Source: Laspinema palackyanum D2c (GTDB taxonomy: Bacteria; Cyanobacteriota; Cyanobacteriia; Cyanobacteriales; Laspinemataceae). From it: DNA of 64,000 nucleotides. Below, piece after piece: positions 18,829 to 27,905 of the stretch. Made by a program: the position numbers and the translations under genes. The stretch spans positions 224,182 to 288,181 of the forward strand of contig NZ_JAMXFD010000001.1 of assembly GCF_025370875.1 (NCBI RefSeq). Direction: 5' to 3'. The notes beneath the pieces were generated by a model. That model had not been told where the DNA came from, searched no databases, and saw only the letters and a list, made by a program, of their open reading frames with translations. Position 1 is the stretch's first letter. Each line of letters opens with the position of its first letter.

Positions 18829-19344
18829 CTAATATAGGTTCTGTTCCGCTTGTTGGAAATAAAAGGCGATCGTTCCGCCTAGAAATATCACCCCGGTAAA
18901 AATTAAAACAGTCCCGATCGCACTAGCTTGTCCCAATCCGACTTGAATCATCTGCCAGTTAATCAAGAAAAATAGCCAGATAATTTGTACCTTCATCCAT
19001 CCAAACAGTTCACGCACCAGTCCTAACAGTCGGTCCCCTTGGTCCTCGGTTATCGGGAACGGACTCTCTAACAGTTGCGGCAACAACGGGGAAAGGGTTA
19101 AAACGAGGTAAATACAAGTTCCCATGCTGGGTAATAGCCACAGAATCGGTTTGGAACCCCAGTTATCCGGTTGTCCAGTGATGCCAAAATGAATGGGGAT
19201 AGTCTCGGGAAGGTTTCCCCAGGATTGGACAATCGCCAGAAAGGTGCAGAGAATCCCGGCTAAAGCGGCAATTTCCAAAGCCAGTTCCAGAGGCGATCGC
19301 ACGATTGCTTTTAACAGACTTTCCGTGTTTTTGTTTCTATTCAT
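18829..19344 (-). CDS. DUF1648 membrane protein
   Basis: 171 residues from the ATG at 19344; another ATG lies at 19350. DUF1648 signature: WGNLPETIPIHFGITGQPDNWGSKPILWLLP after the first membrane helix (LALEIAALAGILCTFLAIV). Three further hydrophobic segments follow: GTCIYLVLTLSPLLPQLL, IIWLFFLINWQM and AIGTVLIFTGVIFLGGTIAFYF. DUF1648 proteins such as SdpI in Bacillus can be immunity or sensor proteins, but the family is broad and no toxin gene is next door. Role unknown. Confidence 0.8.
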   Translation of the reverse strand: MNRNKNTESLLKAIVRSPLELALEIAALAGILCTFLAIVQSWGNLPETIPIHFGITGQPDNWGSKPILWLLPSMGTCIYLVLTLSPLLPQLLESPFPITEDQGDRLLGLVRELFGWMKVQIIWLFFLINWQMIQVGLGQASAIGTVLIFTGVIFLGGTIAFYFQQAEQNLY

Positions 19345-19832
19345 AAGCATTTTTAAGCCAAGGTGATACCGATTGTTTTCTATCTTAGCGAATTACCTCG
19401 GAACCGGCTTGCCTCTTCCGGGGTAAATGGGTCACCCTGTTTGCATCGGCTTACCCTAGAGAAGAGAGTCAGCTAATTCATGTCGATCCTAACCCCTCCA
19501 TACTTTTGATTTGTCCGGAAATCTCCATATTCATTCTGTTCTTCCATCCCGGTCTCTAATAGGAGTCTATCTCTCGATTTCAAAGTAACGATCTTGACAG
19601 AATCCTCAAAATTTGGTATTAAAAATAACAAACGGGTATCATCAGAATTTCCGGCGGCATATAGCCCGCTTAAATGAATTGTCCTCAGACTGCAAGACGC
19701 GCTATAACTGCTCTTATCAAGAGTTCTTAACCATAAAAGAAGGCCAATCGTACTCCACCGGGAAGGAGAGAGCTACTATTAGGGCATCGGGTCATAATCC
19801 AGCTCACAATCTAATCCCCATAAAACAAGTCC
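19345..19832. other. Divergent intergenic region before the polyphosphate kinase gene
   Basis: About 490 bases with promoters for both neighbours expected. An open frame at 19613-19843 overlaps the next gene and has no recognisable features. I see no repeat or RNA gene. Confidence 0.4.
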
Positions 19833-21323
19833 ATGTTAGATAACCTTGATCTCAAACTTTCCCTGGATAAAAAGACATATCACGAACAGATCGAAGCCTT
19901 GATGCAGCAGATCCGACAGCTCCAACAAGCCTGTTGGGAAAAAAAACTCACCTCTATCTTCGTGTTAGAAGGTTGGACGGCTGCCGGGAAAGGGTCTCTG
20001 GTCAAAAAAATGGTCGGTTATATGGACCCCCGGGGATTTCAAGTTCATCCGATCTGGCCCCCCAATGAAGAAGCGCGGCAACACCATTTTCTGTGGCGAT
20101 TTTGGCAAAAACTGCCAGCGCGAGGCAGTATGGGAATTTTCTATCACAGTTGGTACATTCGGATGTTAGAAGATCGGTTATTTGGCCGACTGACGGATGC
20201 CGAAGTCCCCACGGTGATTCGACAAATCAATGCCTTTGAGCGGCAGATGGTGGATGATGGCGTGGCGATCGCCAAATTCTGGATTCACATCAGCGAAAAA
20301 GAACTGAAGCGACGGCTGAAAAAATCTGAGGCAGACCCCCTCACCGCTTGGCGAGTCCGTCCCGAAGACTGGCAACAAGCCAAAAAATACGACACCTACA
20401 GGGCCTTAGCCGAAGACATGGTGATTCAAACCAGTACCGGACCCGCTCCTTGGACCCTGGTTGAAGGAGACAATCAGCGCTGGGCACGGGTGAAAGTGCT
20501 GGCCAAAATGGCAACCACCCTCACCGAAGCCCTCGATCGCCTCCATTATCACCTACCCGTGCCGAGTTTACCCCCCCAAGAACAACTCCAACCCACGGAA
20601 CCGGATTTTCTCTCTCAAATCGATCTGAGTGTGAGCTTAGATAAACAAGACTATAAAAAACAACTCCGCAAAGAACAAGTTGAACTCACGAAACTGCAAC
20701 TGGAGATTCACGAACAAGAAATCCCCGTCCTCGTGTTATTTGAAGGATGGGACGCCGCTGGCAAAGGGGGAGCCATCAAACGCTTGACCGATGTCCTCGA
20801 CCCCCGCAGTTATGCCGTCAATGCCTTTGCTGCACCGAGTACGGAAGAATTAGCCCATCATTACCTCTGGCGGTTCTGGCGACGATTACCTCTCCCAGGC
20901 ACCATTGGCATTTTCGATCGCAGTTGGTATGGTCGAGTTTTAGTCGAACGCATCGAGGGATTTGCCAGCGAACCAGAATGGCGCAGAGCGTATCGAGAAA
21001 TCAATGAATTTGAAGAACAACTCACCAGTGCCGGTTATGCCGTGGTTAAATTCTGGCTGCATATTAGCCCGGAAGAACAACTCAAGCGGTTCAATGAACG
21101 CAGCAACAATCAGTTTAAGGAACATAAGCTCACCGATGAAGATTGGCGCAATCGGGAGCAGTGGCCCCTCTATAATGTGGCTGTGAATCAGATGATTCAG
21201 CGGACCAGTACCCCCTCGGCCCCTTGGACAGTGATCCCGGGGAATGATAAATATTATGCCCGAGTCAAAGTGATCCAAACCGTGATTCAGGCGATCGAGA
21301 CTGAAATCAAACATCGCAAATAA
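19833..21323 (+). CDS. pap: Polyphosphate:AMP phosphotransferase (two-domain PPK2)
   Basis: 496 residues with two tandem PPK2 domains. The first has Walker A GWTAAGKGS near residue 47 and the second GWDAAGKGG near 305; both have the lid and Walker B-like stretches (GSMGIFYHSWY, GTIGIFDRSWYGRVLVER). The second domain has the canonical DRSWYGR motif while the first has YHSWYIR, so the second is probably the catalytic one, as in class II PPK2 enzymes. The family phosphorylates AMP to ADP with polyphosphate. The start is the ATG at 19833. Confidence 0.9.
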   Translation: MLDNLDLKLSLDKKTYHEQIEALMQQIRQLQQACWEKKLTSIFVLEGWTAAGKGSLVKKMVGYMDPRGFQVHPIWPPNEEARQHHFLWRFWQKLPARGSMGIFYHSWYIRMLEDRLFGRLTDAEVPTVIRQINAFERQMVDDGVAIAKFWIHISEKELKRRLKKSEADPLTAWRVRPEDWQQAKKYDTYRALAEDMVIQTSTGPAPWTLVEGDNQRWARVKVLAKMATTLTEALDRLHYHLPVPSLPPQEQLQPTEPDFLSQIDLSVSLDKQDYKKQLRKEQVELTKLQLEIHEQEIPVLVLFEGWDAAGKGGAIKRLTDVLDPRSYAVNAFAAPSTEELAHHYLWRFWRRLPLPGTIGIFDRSWYGRVLVERIEGFASEPEWRRAYREINEFEEQLTSAGYAVVKFWLHISPEEQLKRFNERSNNQFKEHKLTDEDWRNREQWPLYNVAVNQMIQRTSTPSAPWTVIPGNDKYYARVKVIQTVIQAIETEIKHRK

Positions 21324-21332
21324 TTCGAGAGA

Positions 21333-21382
21333 GTAGGGTGGGCAATGCCCACCGATATGAAGGTGGGCAATGCCCACCCTAC
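21333..21382. repeat. GTAGGGTGGGC inverted repeat, possible terminator
   Basis: GTAGGGTGGGCAATGCCCACC and an opposed arm ending CCCACCCTAC, separated by GATATGAA. Each arm also contains its own GGTGGGC/GCCCACC hairpin. It sits ten bases after the pap stop and before the converging pentapeptide gene. Confidence 0.75.
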
Positions 21383-21425
21383 TCCTTTAACAACCGAATA
21401 GGAATGATTTATTTTGTGGAATACC

Positions 21426-22331
21426 CTAATAGAAAGTTCCTAGAGTCATCTGCGGTGAAAAAGCGGCAATGTTGGAGGCGATCGCCGCCCGATACTCCTG
21501 CATCGCCCCTTCTACATCATTGAAACTGCGAAATTCTGCACCATCGTAAGTCGCGCCCGAAAAGTTAGCATCCCGCAGATCCGCATCGGTAAAATCCGTC
21601 CGGGTCAAATTTGTAGAATTTAACCGAGCTTGATTTAATAAGGCTGAACTTAAATCCGCCCCGGTTAAATTCGCCCCGGTGAAATTCACCCCGCGCAGCT
21701 TGGCATCCGTAAAATTTGTAAACCTCAGATTCGCCCCGGCGAGATTAGCGCCACTCAGCTTTGCCTCGCTCAAATTCACCCCATCGAGATCAACGCCAGT
21801 CAAATCTACCCCATTCAAAAAAGCGCCACTGAGATTCACCCCCGTCAATTGCACGCGATCGAGGATGGCACCGCTCAACCGCGCACCACTCAGATTGGCC
21901 CATTTCAAATTGGCCCCAGTCAGGTTGGCACCGCGTAGGTTAACCCCTTGGAGATTGGCCCCACATAAATTGGCCTCGCGCAAATCTGCCCCTCGGAGAT
22001 TGGCACTGCTGAGATTGGCTCCACTCAATTTCGCCTGATTCAACTGGGCCTTGACCAGAAAGGAACCCTGGAGATCCGCTTTTGTCAGATTTGCCTCGGT
22101 TAAGCGGGCGTCACTGAGTTTGGCAAAATTAAGATTAGATCGATTGAGGGCAGCGCGAGTTAGATTGGATTTAGTTAAAAACGAGCGAGCGAAATTCACG
22201 CCTTCGAGATAGGCACCGGTGAGGTTAACCCCAATCAGGGTCACCCCCATCAATTGCGCTCCACGCAAGTCTAAACCCGAAAAGTCTCTAATTCCCTGGT
22301 CGTAAAGGGTCAGCCAATGATTAATATTCAT
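21426..22331 (-). CDS. Pentapeptide-repeat protein
   Basis: 301 residues from the ATG at 22331; the frame is open to a TTG at 22352. A 20-residue N-terminal segment (MNINHWLTLYDQGIRDFSGL) precedes roughly 45 A(N/D)LXX pentapeptides (ANLTKADLQGS, GANLRGADLREAN), forming a right-handed quadrilateral beta helix. A short helical tail (FNDVEGAMQEYRAAIASNI) ends it. No signal peptide, so probably cytoplasmic. Such proteins are abundant in cyanobacteria; specific roles are mostly unknown. Confidence 0.9.
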   Translation of the reverse strand: MNINHWLTLYDQGIRDFSGLDLRGAQLMGVTLIGVNLTGAYLEGVNFARSFLTKSNLTRAALNRSNLNFAKLSDARLTEANLTKADLQGSFLVKAQLNQAKLSGANLSSANLRGADLREANLCGANLQGVNLRGANLTGANLKWANLSGARLSGAILDRVQLTGVNLSGAFLNGVDLTGVDLDGVNLSEAKLSGANLAGANLRFTNFTDAKLRGVNFTGANLTGADLSSALLNQARLNSTNLTRTDFTDADLRDANFSGATYDGAEFRSFNDVEGAMQEYRAAIASNIAAFSPQMTLGTFY

Positions 22332-22854
22332 TATGGGTGCTATTTGTCTCAACCGAGCACTTTGGAGGAACTGAGAATTTCAATTTTAATTGCTCAACTT
22401 CTATCAAGTATGGCGCGGGATTGAAGGATTAACAGAGGATTTTTTATTAATCTTTGTAACACTTTCATCGCCTCGATTGGATGACTCTTAATCAGTTTAG
22501 AGAAAACAACGAACCCCGTCGGTTAACTGCCCCGGAACGACCTTTGAGGGGTCTGCCACTCTGCCTCCGAGGGCAGAACTGGTATCCGGGAGTAGGCTTT
22601 CTCTTGGGTCTAAATTCGATTCTACTGCGGTTGACCTTCAGAAAAATTTAAGAAACTCATAGATTTGTCAAGCAAAATGTAACAAACCAGAATACCTCCG
22701 AATAAATACTTAAATTTCCCCCAGTTCCCCAGAGTCCCCCCAGAGTCCCCCCAGAGTTTCCCCAGAGTTCATTGTTTTTACTGAACTACAGCCGTAGGAG
22801 CATACAGAAGATGATTCGATCGCCCGTTAACTTGCACCTTGAGGACGTCCACCA
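22332..22854. other. Intergenic region with a short CCCCAGAGT tandem repeat
   Basis: About 520 bases between divergent genes. Near 22720-22770 there are four degenerate copies of an 11-13 base unit CCCCCAGAGTC. No gene or RNA seen. Confidence 0.45.
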
Positions 22855-23904
22855 ATGTTTTTAGTCATAACCCAGCTTCTCCTGTGGGTAATTGTCGCCC
22901 TCCTGATCTGGTATGTCCTCCTCCAGCTTATTCCTCGGGAATATCTAACCTGGCTCGGGGGCGCAATCCTGTTAAGTATTATCATCTTGGCGTTTTTCTT
23001 TCCCACGGAACAGGGGGTTGCCACCTTGTGGTACATTCTCTCGTTTCCCCTGCGACCCCTAGGATTGTGCATCATCCTCTTATGCACGGCCACCCGGAGA
23101 CCTAAACAGCGACTACATCTGGTTTGTGCCGCCCTCGCTGTCTTGGTTCTGTGTAGTGTTCCTTGGCTGGCGCAAAACTATCAATATTGGTTGATTCGCT
23201 CTAATTTCCCGATCGCCTCAGTTTGTCCAGCCCAGGGAAACCCCAATCTTGTCCCCGTTGTAGGCCGTCCCGAAGCGATCGTCCTCTTATCCTCGGGCAT
23301 TTCTCAGCCTTCTTTGCCCTATCAGCCCGAATTGATAGAAGCAACAATGAGCGATCTCATCGTCACCACCGTTCGTCAGTACCAACTCCAGCAACAGGTG
23401 GGCCACTCCCCGAGGGTGATTATCGCCGCCCGACCCCAACCCTTTCCCTGGCAAGGGGTGAGCGCTCCTTGGTATTCGGTCAACTCCACAGATATCCTGG
23501 AAGCGGACATTATTAGAAGCCTATTAATCGCCCAAGGCGTCTCCCCTACTCATATTTTTGTTTTAAATAAGGTGGAAAACGTCCGGCAAAGTGCCGAAGC
23601 CGTTGGAGAACTCCTCCCTCCACGGGCTAACCGCAACCCTCGGGTGATTGTCGTCGCCTCAGTTTTACACTTACCCAGGGCCAGCCTAGCCTTTCAACGC
23701 CTGGATCTCGATGTCATCCCGCGATCGCCCAGTTTCTACCCAGAAATCTGCGCCCTAGACCAAGTTCGCACCGGCATTTATGACATCATCCCTAATGCCA
23801 CCAGCTTAGCCCTCACCAGCCGAGTTGTGGAGGAATTCTACACCTTGATGTACTATTTCCTCCGGGGTTGGGTCGAACCTTGTGCACGTTGCTTGTCTAA
23901 CTAA
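22855..23904 (+). CDS. YdcF-type (DUF218) protein with N-terminal membrane helices
   Basis: 349 residues. Four hydrophobic segments occupy residues 1-110 (MFLVITQLLLWVIVALLIWYV, WLGGAILLSIIILAFFF, YILSFPLRPLGLCIILLC, LVCAALAVLVLCSVPWLA). A DUF218 domain follows: EAIVLLSSGIS, RQYQLQQQVGHSPRVIIAA, DIIRSLLIAQGVSPTHIF, ENVRQSAEA, RVIVVASVLHLPRASLAFQRL. It is a paralogue in architecture of the 7644-8438 protein but longer and more divergent. Probably an inner-membrane protein with the domain in the periplasm; function unknown. Confidence 0.75.
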   Translation: MFLVITQLLLWVIVALLIWYVLLQLIPREYLTWLGGAILLSIIILAFFFPTEQGVATLWYILSFPLRPLGLCIILLCTATRRPKQRLHLVCAALAVLVLCSVPWLAQNYQYWLIRSNFPIASVCPAQGNPNLVPVVGRPEAIVLLSSGISQPSLPYQPELIEATMSDLIVTTVRQYQLQQQVGHSPRVIIAARPQPFPWQGVSAPWYSVNSTDILEADIIRSLLIAQGVSPTHIFVLNKVENVRQSAEAVGELLPPRANRNPRVIVVASVLHLPRASLAFQRLDLDVIPRSPSFYPEICALDQVRTGIYDIIPNATSLALTSRVVEEFYTLMYYFLRGWVEPCARCLSN

Positions 23905-23932
23905 ATGGGAAGCTTGGGTAGATGGAGTTCAT

Positions 23933-24165
23933 GTTCGTAGTAACGACTTCAGTCGTTACCGCGTTACTTGGCTGATGCCAAGTAACGCCCCTGTGGACGC
24001 TTCAGATTCACTCCCCAAACAGGCGCTTAAGCCTAGAAGGGTGCGTGTCATGGCGATCGCCATGACACGCGAGCAACGACTGAAGTCGTTACTACAAACG
24101 AGGCGGAAACGACTGAAGTCGTTACTACAAACGAGGCGGAAACGACTGAAGTCGTTACTACAAAC
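23933..24165. repeat. AACGACT-palindrome repeat cluster B with extra hairpins
   Basis: One forward copy (23933-23960), then a perfect 12-base-stem hairpin GCGTTACTTGGC-TGAT-GCCAAGTAACGC (23961-23988), then a perfect 28-base palindrome centred on HIP1 (24043-24070), then three reverse copies at about 24073, 24106 and 24139 with a 33-base period. It fills the gap between the DUF218 and ABC exporter genes. Confidence 0.9.
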
Positions 24166-24243
24166 TTAGACCCTCTCCCCATTCCCCCCATCTTCCCCAT
24201 CCCCCTCTACACTAAAAGAGGGGTAAAAACATATCAATTTGAC

Positions 24244-25989
24244 ATGGCTCGCTCAAAACTTCAAAAACTGGCCTCTTATATGCGTCCCCACTGGCAGAAT
24301 GCCTTGGTGGGGGTGGTGGCCCTATTTATCGTCAATGCTCTGGGGGTGTACATTCCCCTGCTGATTCGCAATGCAGTGGATGAGCTCGGAGTCACTTTTA
24401 GCTTCGATCGCATTCTGTACTTTGTCGGAATCATCCTCCTCCTCGCCTCCCTGATGTGGGTGATTCGGGTCGTCTCCCGGATGTATCTGTTTGGGGTGGG
24501 ACGTCAGGTGGAGTTTGACCTCAAACAAGGCATTTTTCAGCACGTCCTCACCCTGGAACCGGCCTATTTTGCCCTGAACCCACCGGGAGATTTGATTAAC
24601 CGCGCCACCTCGGATGTGGACAATATCCGACGTCTGCTGGGATTTGCGGTGTTGAGTGTGGTGAATACAATTTTTGCTTATGGATTGACCCTGCCGGTGA
24701 TGTTGGGGATTAATGTCCGGTTGAGCCTGTTGGCTGTGGCGGTGTATCCGTTTATGCTGATTATCGTGCAGTTATTTAGCGATCGCCTCCGCACTGAGCA
24801 GTTGGAAGTCCAAGAGCAACTTTCGGGACTCAGTGACTTGATTCAAGAGGATATGAGCGGGATTTCTTTGATTAAAATCTATGCTCAGGAAGAAAACGAA
24901 CGCCTTGCGTTCCGCCAACTCAATCAACAATATTTACGAGCCAATCTCAAATTAGCCCAAACTCGAAGTTTTCTGTTTCCTGTCTTGGGGGGATTAGCCA
25001 GTTTAAGCTTATTGGTGTTACTGACTTTTGGTGCCGGGGCGATCGCTGATGGGGTAATTTCCGTGGGGGATTTCATCGCCCTGTTATTGTATGTCGAACG
25101 TCTGGTATTTCCCACCGCCCTCCTCGGATTTACCATTACGGCATATCAACGGGGAGAAGTGAGTATCGATCGCATCGAGTCTATTTTTGAAGCGAAACCG
25201 AAAATCCAAGATACACCGGAGGCGATCGCGCTTACCGAACAGGCTCAAGGTCATTTGAGGGCCAATCACCTCACCTACAGCTATCCCGAGGCGCAAATCC
25301 CCGCCCTGAATGCTTTGAGCTTTGAGATTACCCCGGGTGAGACGGTGGCGCTCGTGGGTCCCATTGGTTCGGGAAAATCCACCCTCGCCAATGCCATCCC
25401 CCGCTTACTGGATATTGGTTCTGGACAACTCTACCTCGATGGCAAAGATATCACCACCCTCAAATTAGAAACCCTGCGGGGGAATATCGCTTACGTTCCC
25501 CAGGAAAGCTTTTTGTTTAGCACATCCATCCGGAACAACATCCGCTATGGGAAACCCCTGGCAGAGGACCCGGAAATCATCGAAACCGCCAAACAAGCTC
25601 AAATTCACCCGGAAATTCTCAATTTTCCGCAACAGTACGAGACGATGGTGGGGGAACGGGGGATTACCCTTTCCGGAGGACAGCGCCAGCGCATGGCCCT
25701 CGCTAGAGCGCTGCTGATGGATGCGCCAGTGCTGATTTTAGATGATGCTCTCTCTAGTGTGGATAATCAGACGGCAACGGATATTCTCCAAAATCTGTCC
25801 TCGGGGACGCAGCGCAAAACGGTGTTGTTTATTTCCCACCAAATGTCTGCTGCTGCCTCTGCCGATCGCATCTTTGTCATGGATCGCGGGGCGATCGTTC
25901 AAGTTGGGACTCACACTGAATTAGTAGAACAACCGGGTTTGTATCAGCAACTATGGAATCAACAAAAGCTAGAGGCACTCTTGCACTAA
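24244..25989 (+). CDS. ABC exporter, fused permease and ATPase
   Basis: 581 residues. The N-terminal type I exporter domain has six helices (first VGVVALFIVNALGVYIPLLIR). The coupling region includes NPPGDLINRATSDVDNIRRLLG. The ATPase domain has Walker A GPIGSGKST, Q-loop YVPQESFLFS, signature LSGGQRQRMALARAL, Walker B VLILDDALSSVD and H-loop FISHQMS. The architecture is that of MsbA/MdlB-type homo- or heterodimeric exporters. There is no C39 peptidase domain. The parvulin gene 170 bases downstream on the same strand may share its transcript. The substrate is unknown. Confidence 0.9.
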   Translation: MARSKLQKLASYMRPHWQNALVGVVALFIVNALGVYIPLLIRNAVDELGVTFSFDRILYFVGIILLLASLMWVIRVVSRMYLFGVGRQVEFDLKQGIFQHVLTLEPAYFALNPPGDLINRATSDVDNIRRLLGFAVLSVVNTIFAYGLTLPVMLGINVRLSLLAVAVYPFMLIIVQLFSDRLRTEQLEVQEQLSGLSDLIQEDMSGISLIKIYAQEENERLAFRQLNQQYLRANLKLAQTRSFLFPVLGGLASLSLLVLLTFGAGAIADGVISVGDFIALLLYVERLVFPTALLGFTITAYQRGEVSIDRIESIFEAKPKIQDTPEAIALTEQAQGHLRANHLTYSYPEAQIPALNALSFEITPGETVALVGPIGSGKSTLANAIPRLLDIGSGQLYLDGKDITTLKLETLRGNIAYVPQESFLFSTSIRNNIRYGKPLAEDPEIIETAKQAQIHPEILNFPQQYETMVGERGITLSGGQRQRMALARALLMDAPVLILDDALSSVDNQTATDILQNLSSGTQRKTVLFISHQMSAAASADRIFVMDRGAIVQVGTHTELVEQPGLYQQLWNQQKLEALLH

Positions 25990-26158
25990 GCTGGGAAAGC
26001 GGTGACAATAAAGCCTTTAAATCCGCATTTTGAAGCATGACTCTAGCCCTTTGTGCTTCTGATTTCTCTCGGGGATAGGCGTTCTGATTCCCCTTCAGTC
26101 CAGATTCCCTAGCACCTGAGTCTGGATATTCTTGGCAGTTCTTTTGGAATGAATTAAC

Positions 26159-26917
26159 ATGGAAACGGAAAAATTTATCACCATTGATGACGAAACCATC
26201 TCACTGCGGCAAGCCCTCGGGTATCTGCGGACCAGTGGCGACTTGCAACAGTTTATCATGAAGATTCTGCGGCAGCACGTCATCGAACAAGAGTTGCAAA
26301 GCCAAGCTGATTTAGAAATTGATGGCTCCCTGTTAGAACAGGCAATCATTAACTTTCGTCTTCAAAATCAATTGGTGCAATCGGACCGCTTTGACCAATG
26401 GCTACAAAGTCAAAGTTTAACTTATGGCACATTTCGCAATCAGTTCGCCGCTGGGTTAAAAATTGAGGAAATCAAAAATAAAGTCACCGCTGAACAAGTG
26501 GAAGACTATTTCCAGAAAAATCAGCAAGCTTTTGAGCAGGTTGTTCTTTCCCGCATTGTAGTAGAACAATATGATAAAGCTGTAGAACTCAAAACTCAAT
26601 TAGAACAAGCAGGAGCGAGTTTTGAAGCTTTAGCAAAAGAGCATTCTATCGCCGGAGAACGGGCCTATAATGGTATGATGGGAGCGATTTTGTTTAGTCA
26701 ACTTCCCCCCGCTATTCGGGAGGCGATTTCCAAGGCTCAACCGGGAGATATTGTCGGTCCATTGGAATTGGAAGGTCGCTACAGTTTATTGCGCTTAGAA
26801 CAACGAATTCCCGCCACCCTAGAGGGACAACTCAAACGCCAGCTTCAAGAGCAATTGTTTGAGCAGTGGTGGCAAAGCAAACTGCAAAATAAAAACGTGA
26901 AGTTGCAGGTGGAATAA
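26159..26917 (+). CDS. Peptidylprolyl isomerase, parvulin/SurA type
   Basis: 252 residues. The N-terminal helical chaperone-like part has RQALGYLRTSGDLQQFIMKILRQHVIEQEL and TYGTFRNQFAAGLKIEEIKNK. The parvulin domain (about 130-230) has VLSRIVVEQYDKAVELKTQLEQAGASFEALAKEHS, QLPPAIREAISKAQPGDIVGPL and GRYSLLRLEQR. There is no obvious signal peptide, so it may act in the cytoplasm. In cyanobacteria similar proteins often sit near ABC exporters of the peptide-secretion kind; here an ABC exporter is directly upstream. A palindromic terminator follows. Confidence 0.8.
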   Translation: METEKFITIDDETISLRQALGYLRTSGDLQQFIMKILRQHVIEQELQSQADLEIDGSLLEQAIINFRLQNQLVQSDRFDQWLQSQSLTYGTFRNQFAAGLKIEEIKNKVTAEQVEDYFQKNQQAFEQVVLSRIVVEQYDKAVELKTQLEQAGASFEALAKEHSIAGERAYNGMMGAILFSQLPPAIREAISKAQPGDIVGPLELEGRYSLLRLEQRIPATLEGQLKRQLQEQLFEQWWQSKLQNKNVKLQVE

Positions 26918-26928
26918 CGTAAAAAACT

Positions 26929-26958
26929 ATAGACGAGAAATTTCTCGTCTATTTTCGC
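26929..26958 (+). terminator. Terminator after the parvulin gene
   Basis: Perfect 24-base palindrome built from ATAGACGAGAAA and its complement, ending in a T-rich run, 12 bases after the stop codon. Confidence 0.7.
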
Positions 26959-27068
26959 GTTTTTACAACCGTAATGAGTGGTGCGATTAATCGGGTCGTT
27001 CATGCACATTATTTGGGGGCGATCGCCGGTTTTGAGAAGGGCGATCGCCTCTGGACTAACTGTCCCAA

Positions 27069-27536
27069 TTAAAAGACGTAAACTCTACCATTTTCATCGA
27101 AATAAAGTTCGCGATCAATCCGCTGTCCCGCATTAGCGCGGCGGATAGTAACGGTGACATTATTATTTCTTACGTTGGACTCTAGGTTAAAGTGCAACAG
27201 AACCTGACTATAACCTTCGATGGGTGGATTGATCTGAACGTGCAAATTCCGATCGCGATCGCTTTGGGCGTTGGGGTTAATCGTATAATCACCCAACACT
27301 ACTTGTCCTCCATCGCTTAGGCGTTGAATTTGGCTATTTCGGACACTATATTCCAGGGGAATTCCTGTATTATTGACGACAGTAAGACTCACCGGACGGT
27401 TAACATTGACCGTGGCTAAGGGTTGCCAATATCCTGGCTCTCGTTCTCCAGTAGGGCTGGGTTGAGAAATCCCTAGGCTCGGGTTCATTAACAAAGTGGC
27501 TAGGACGGTTGCTGTTACAACAATTTGGCGCTTCAT
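27069..27536 (-). CDS. Secreted hypothetical protein
   Basis: 155 residues. A basic start (MKRQIV) and hydrophobic stretch to about 23 (VTATVLATLLMNPSLGISQ) form a signal peptide. The mature part is beta-rich: PVSLTVVNNTGIPLEYSVRNS, LHVQINPPIEGYSQVLLHFNLESNVRNNNVTVTIRR, ending ELYFDENGRVYVF. This looks like a single immunoglobulin-like or beta-sandwich domain in the periplasm. I do not recognise the family. It stands alone. Confidence 0.7.
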   Translation of the reverse strand: MKRQIVVTATVLATLLMNPSLGISQPSPTGEREPGYWQPLATVNVNRPVSLTVVNNTGIPLEYSVRNSQIQRLSDGGQVVLGDYTINPNAQSDRDRNLHVQINPPIEGYSQVLLHFNLESNVRNNNVTVTIRRANAGQRIDRELYFDENGRVYVF

Positions 27537-27905
27537 AAGGTTTTTGCGGTATTGACCAAGTGGCGAGTTGGGAGGGTTAGCCCCCGTCTTTGATAATTAC
27601 TATAAACTGCTTTTGTCTCCTTGTCAGTAGCCCAGGGGAAAAAATTAGGAAACGATCGCCTAACATTGTCTCAAATACTTAACAATTTTTAATAAATCTT
27701 ACTTGACAAACTTAGCCAAATTTGCTTAAAGTTGCAATTTTTGATTAACCCAACGACAAGGGGCGCAATACTCCGCCTAGGGCAGGCCGGGACAGTAAAG
27801 GGAAGACAACCGGGTTACTGCACAAATTTTTACTGATGAGCAATAAATTTAAGCCAGGAACCCGGTTTTTTATCCTCTGGAAATCATCCTAGACTGATCG
27901 CCTAA
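27537..27905. other. Intergenic region, no gene seen
   Basis: AT-rich region between two minus-strand genes. It contains an AACCCGG-T tract (near 27859) related to the AGAAACCCGG repeats, and no terminator that I would trust. Confidence 0.4.

Noticed and set aside
19613-19843. 76-codon frame overlapping the start of the polyphosphate phosphotransferase gene
   Set aside because: No recognisable pattern, Asn/Ser/His-rich random-looking composition and overlap with a secure start.
23882-24169. Open frame encoding a tandem KSLLQTRRKRL repeat
   Set aside because: It is simply a translation of the AACGACT repeat cluster and starts within the preceding gene.
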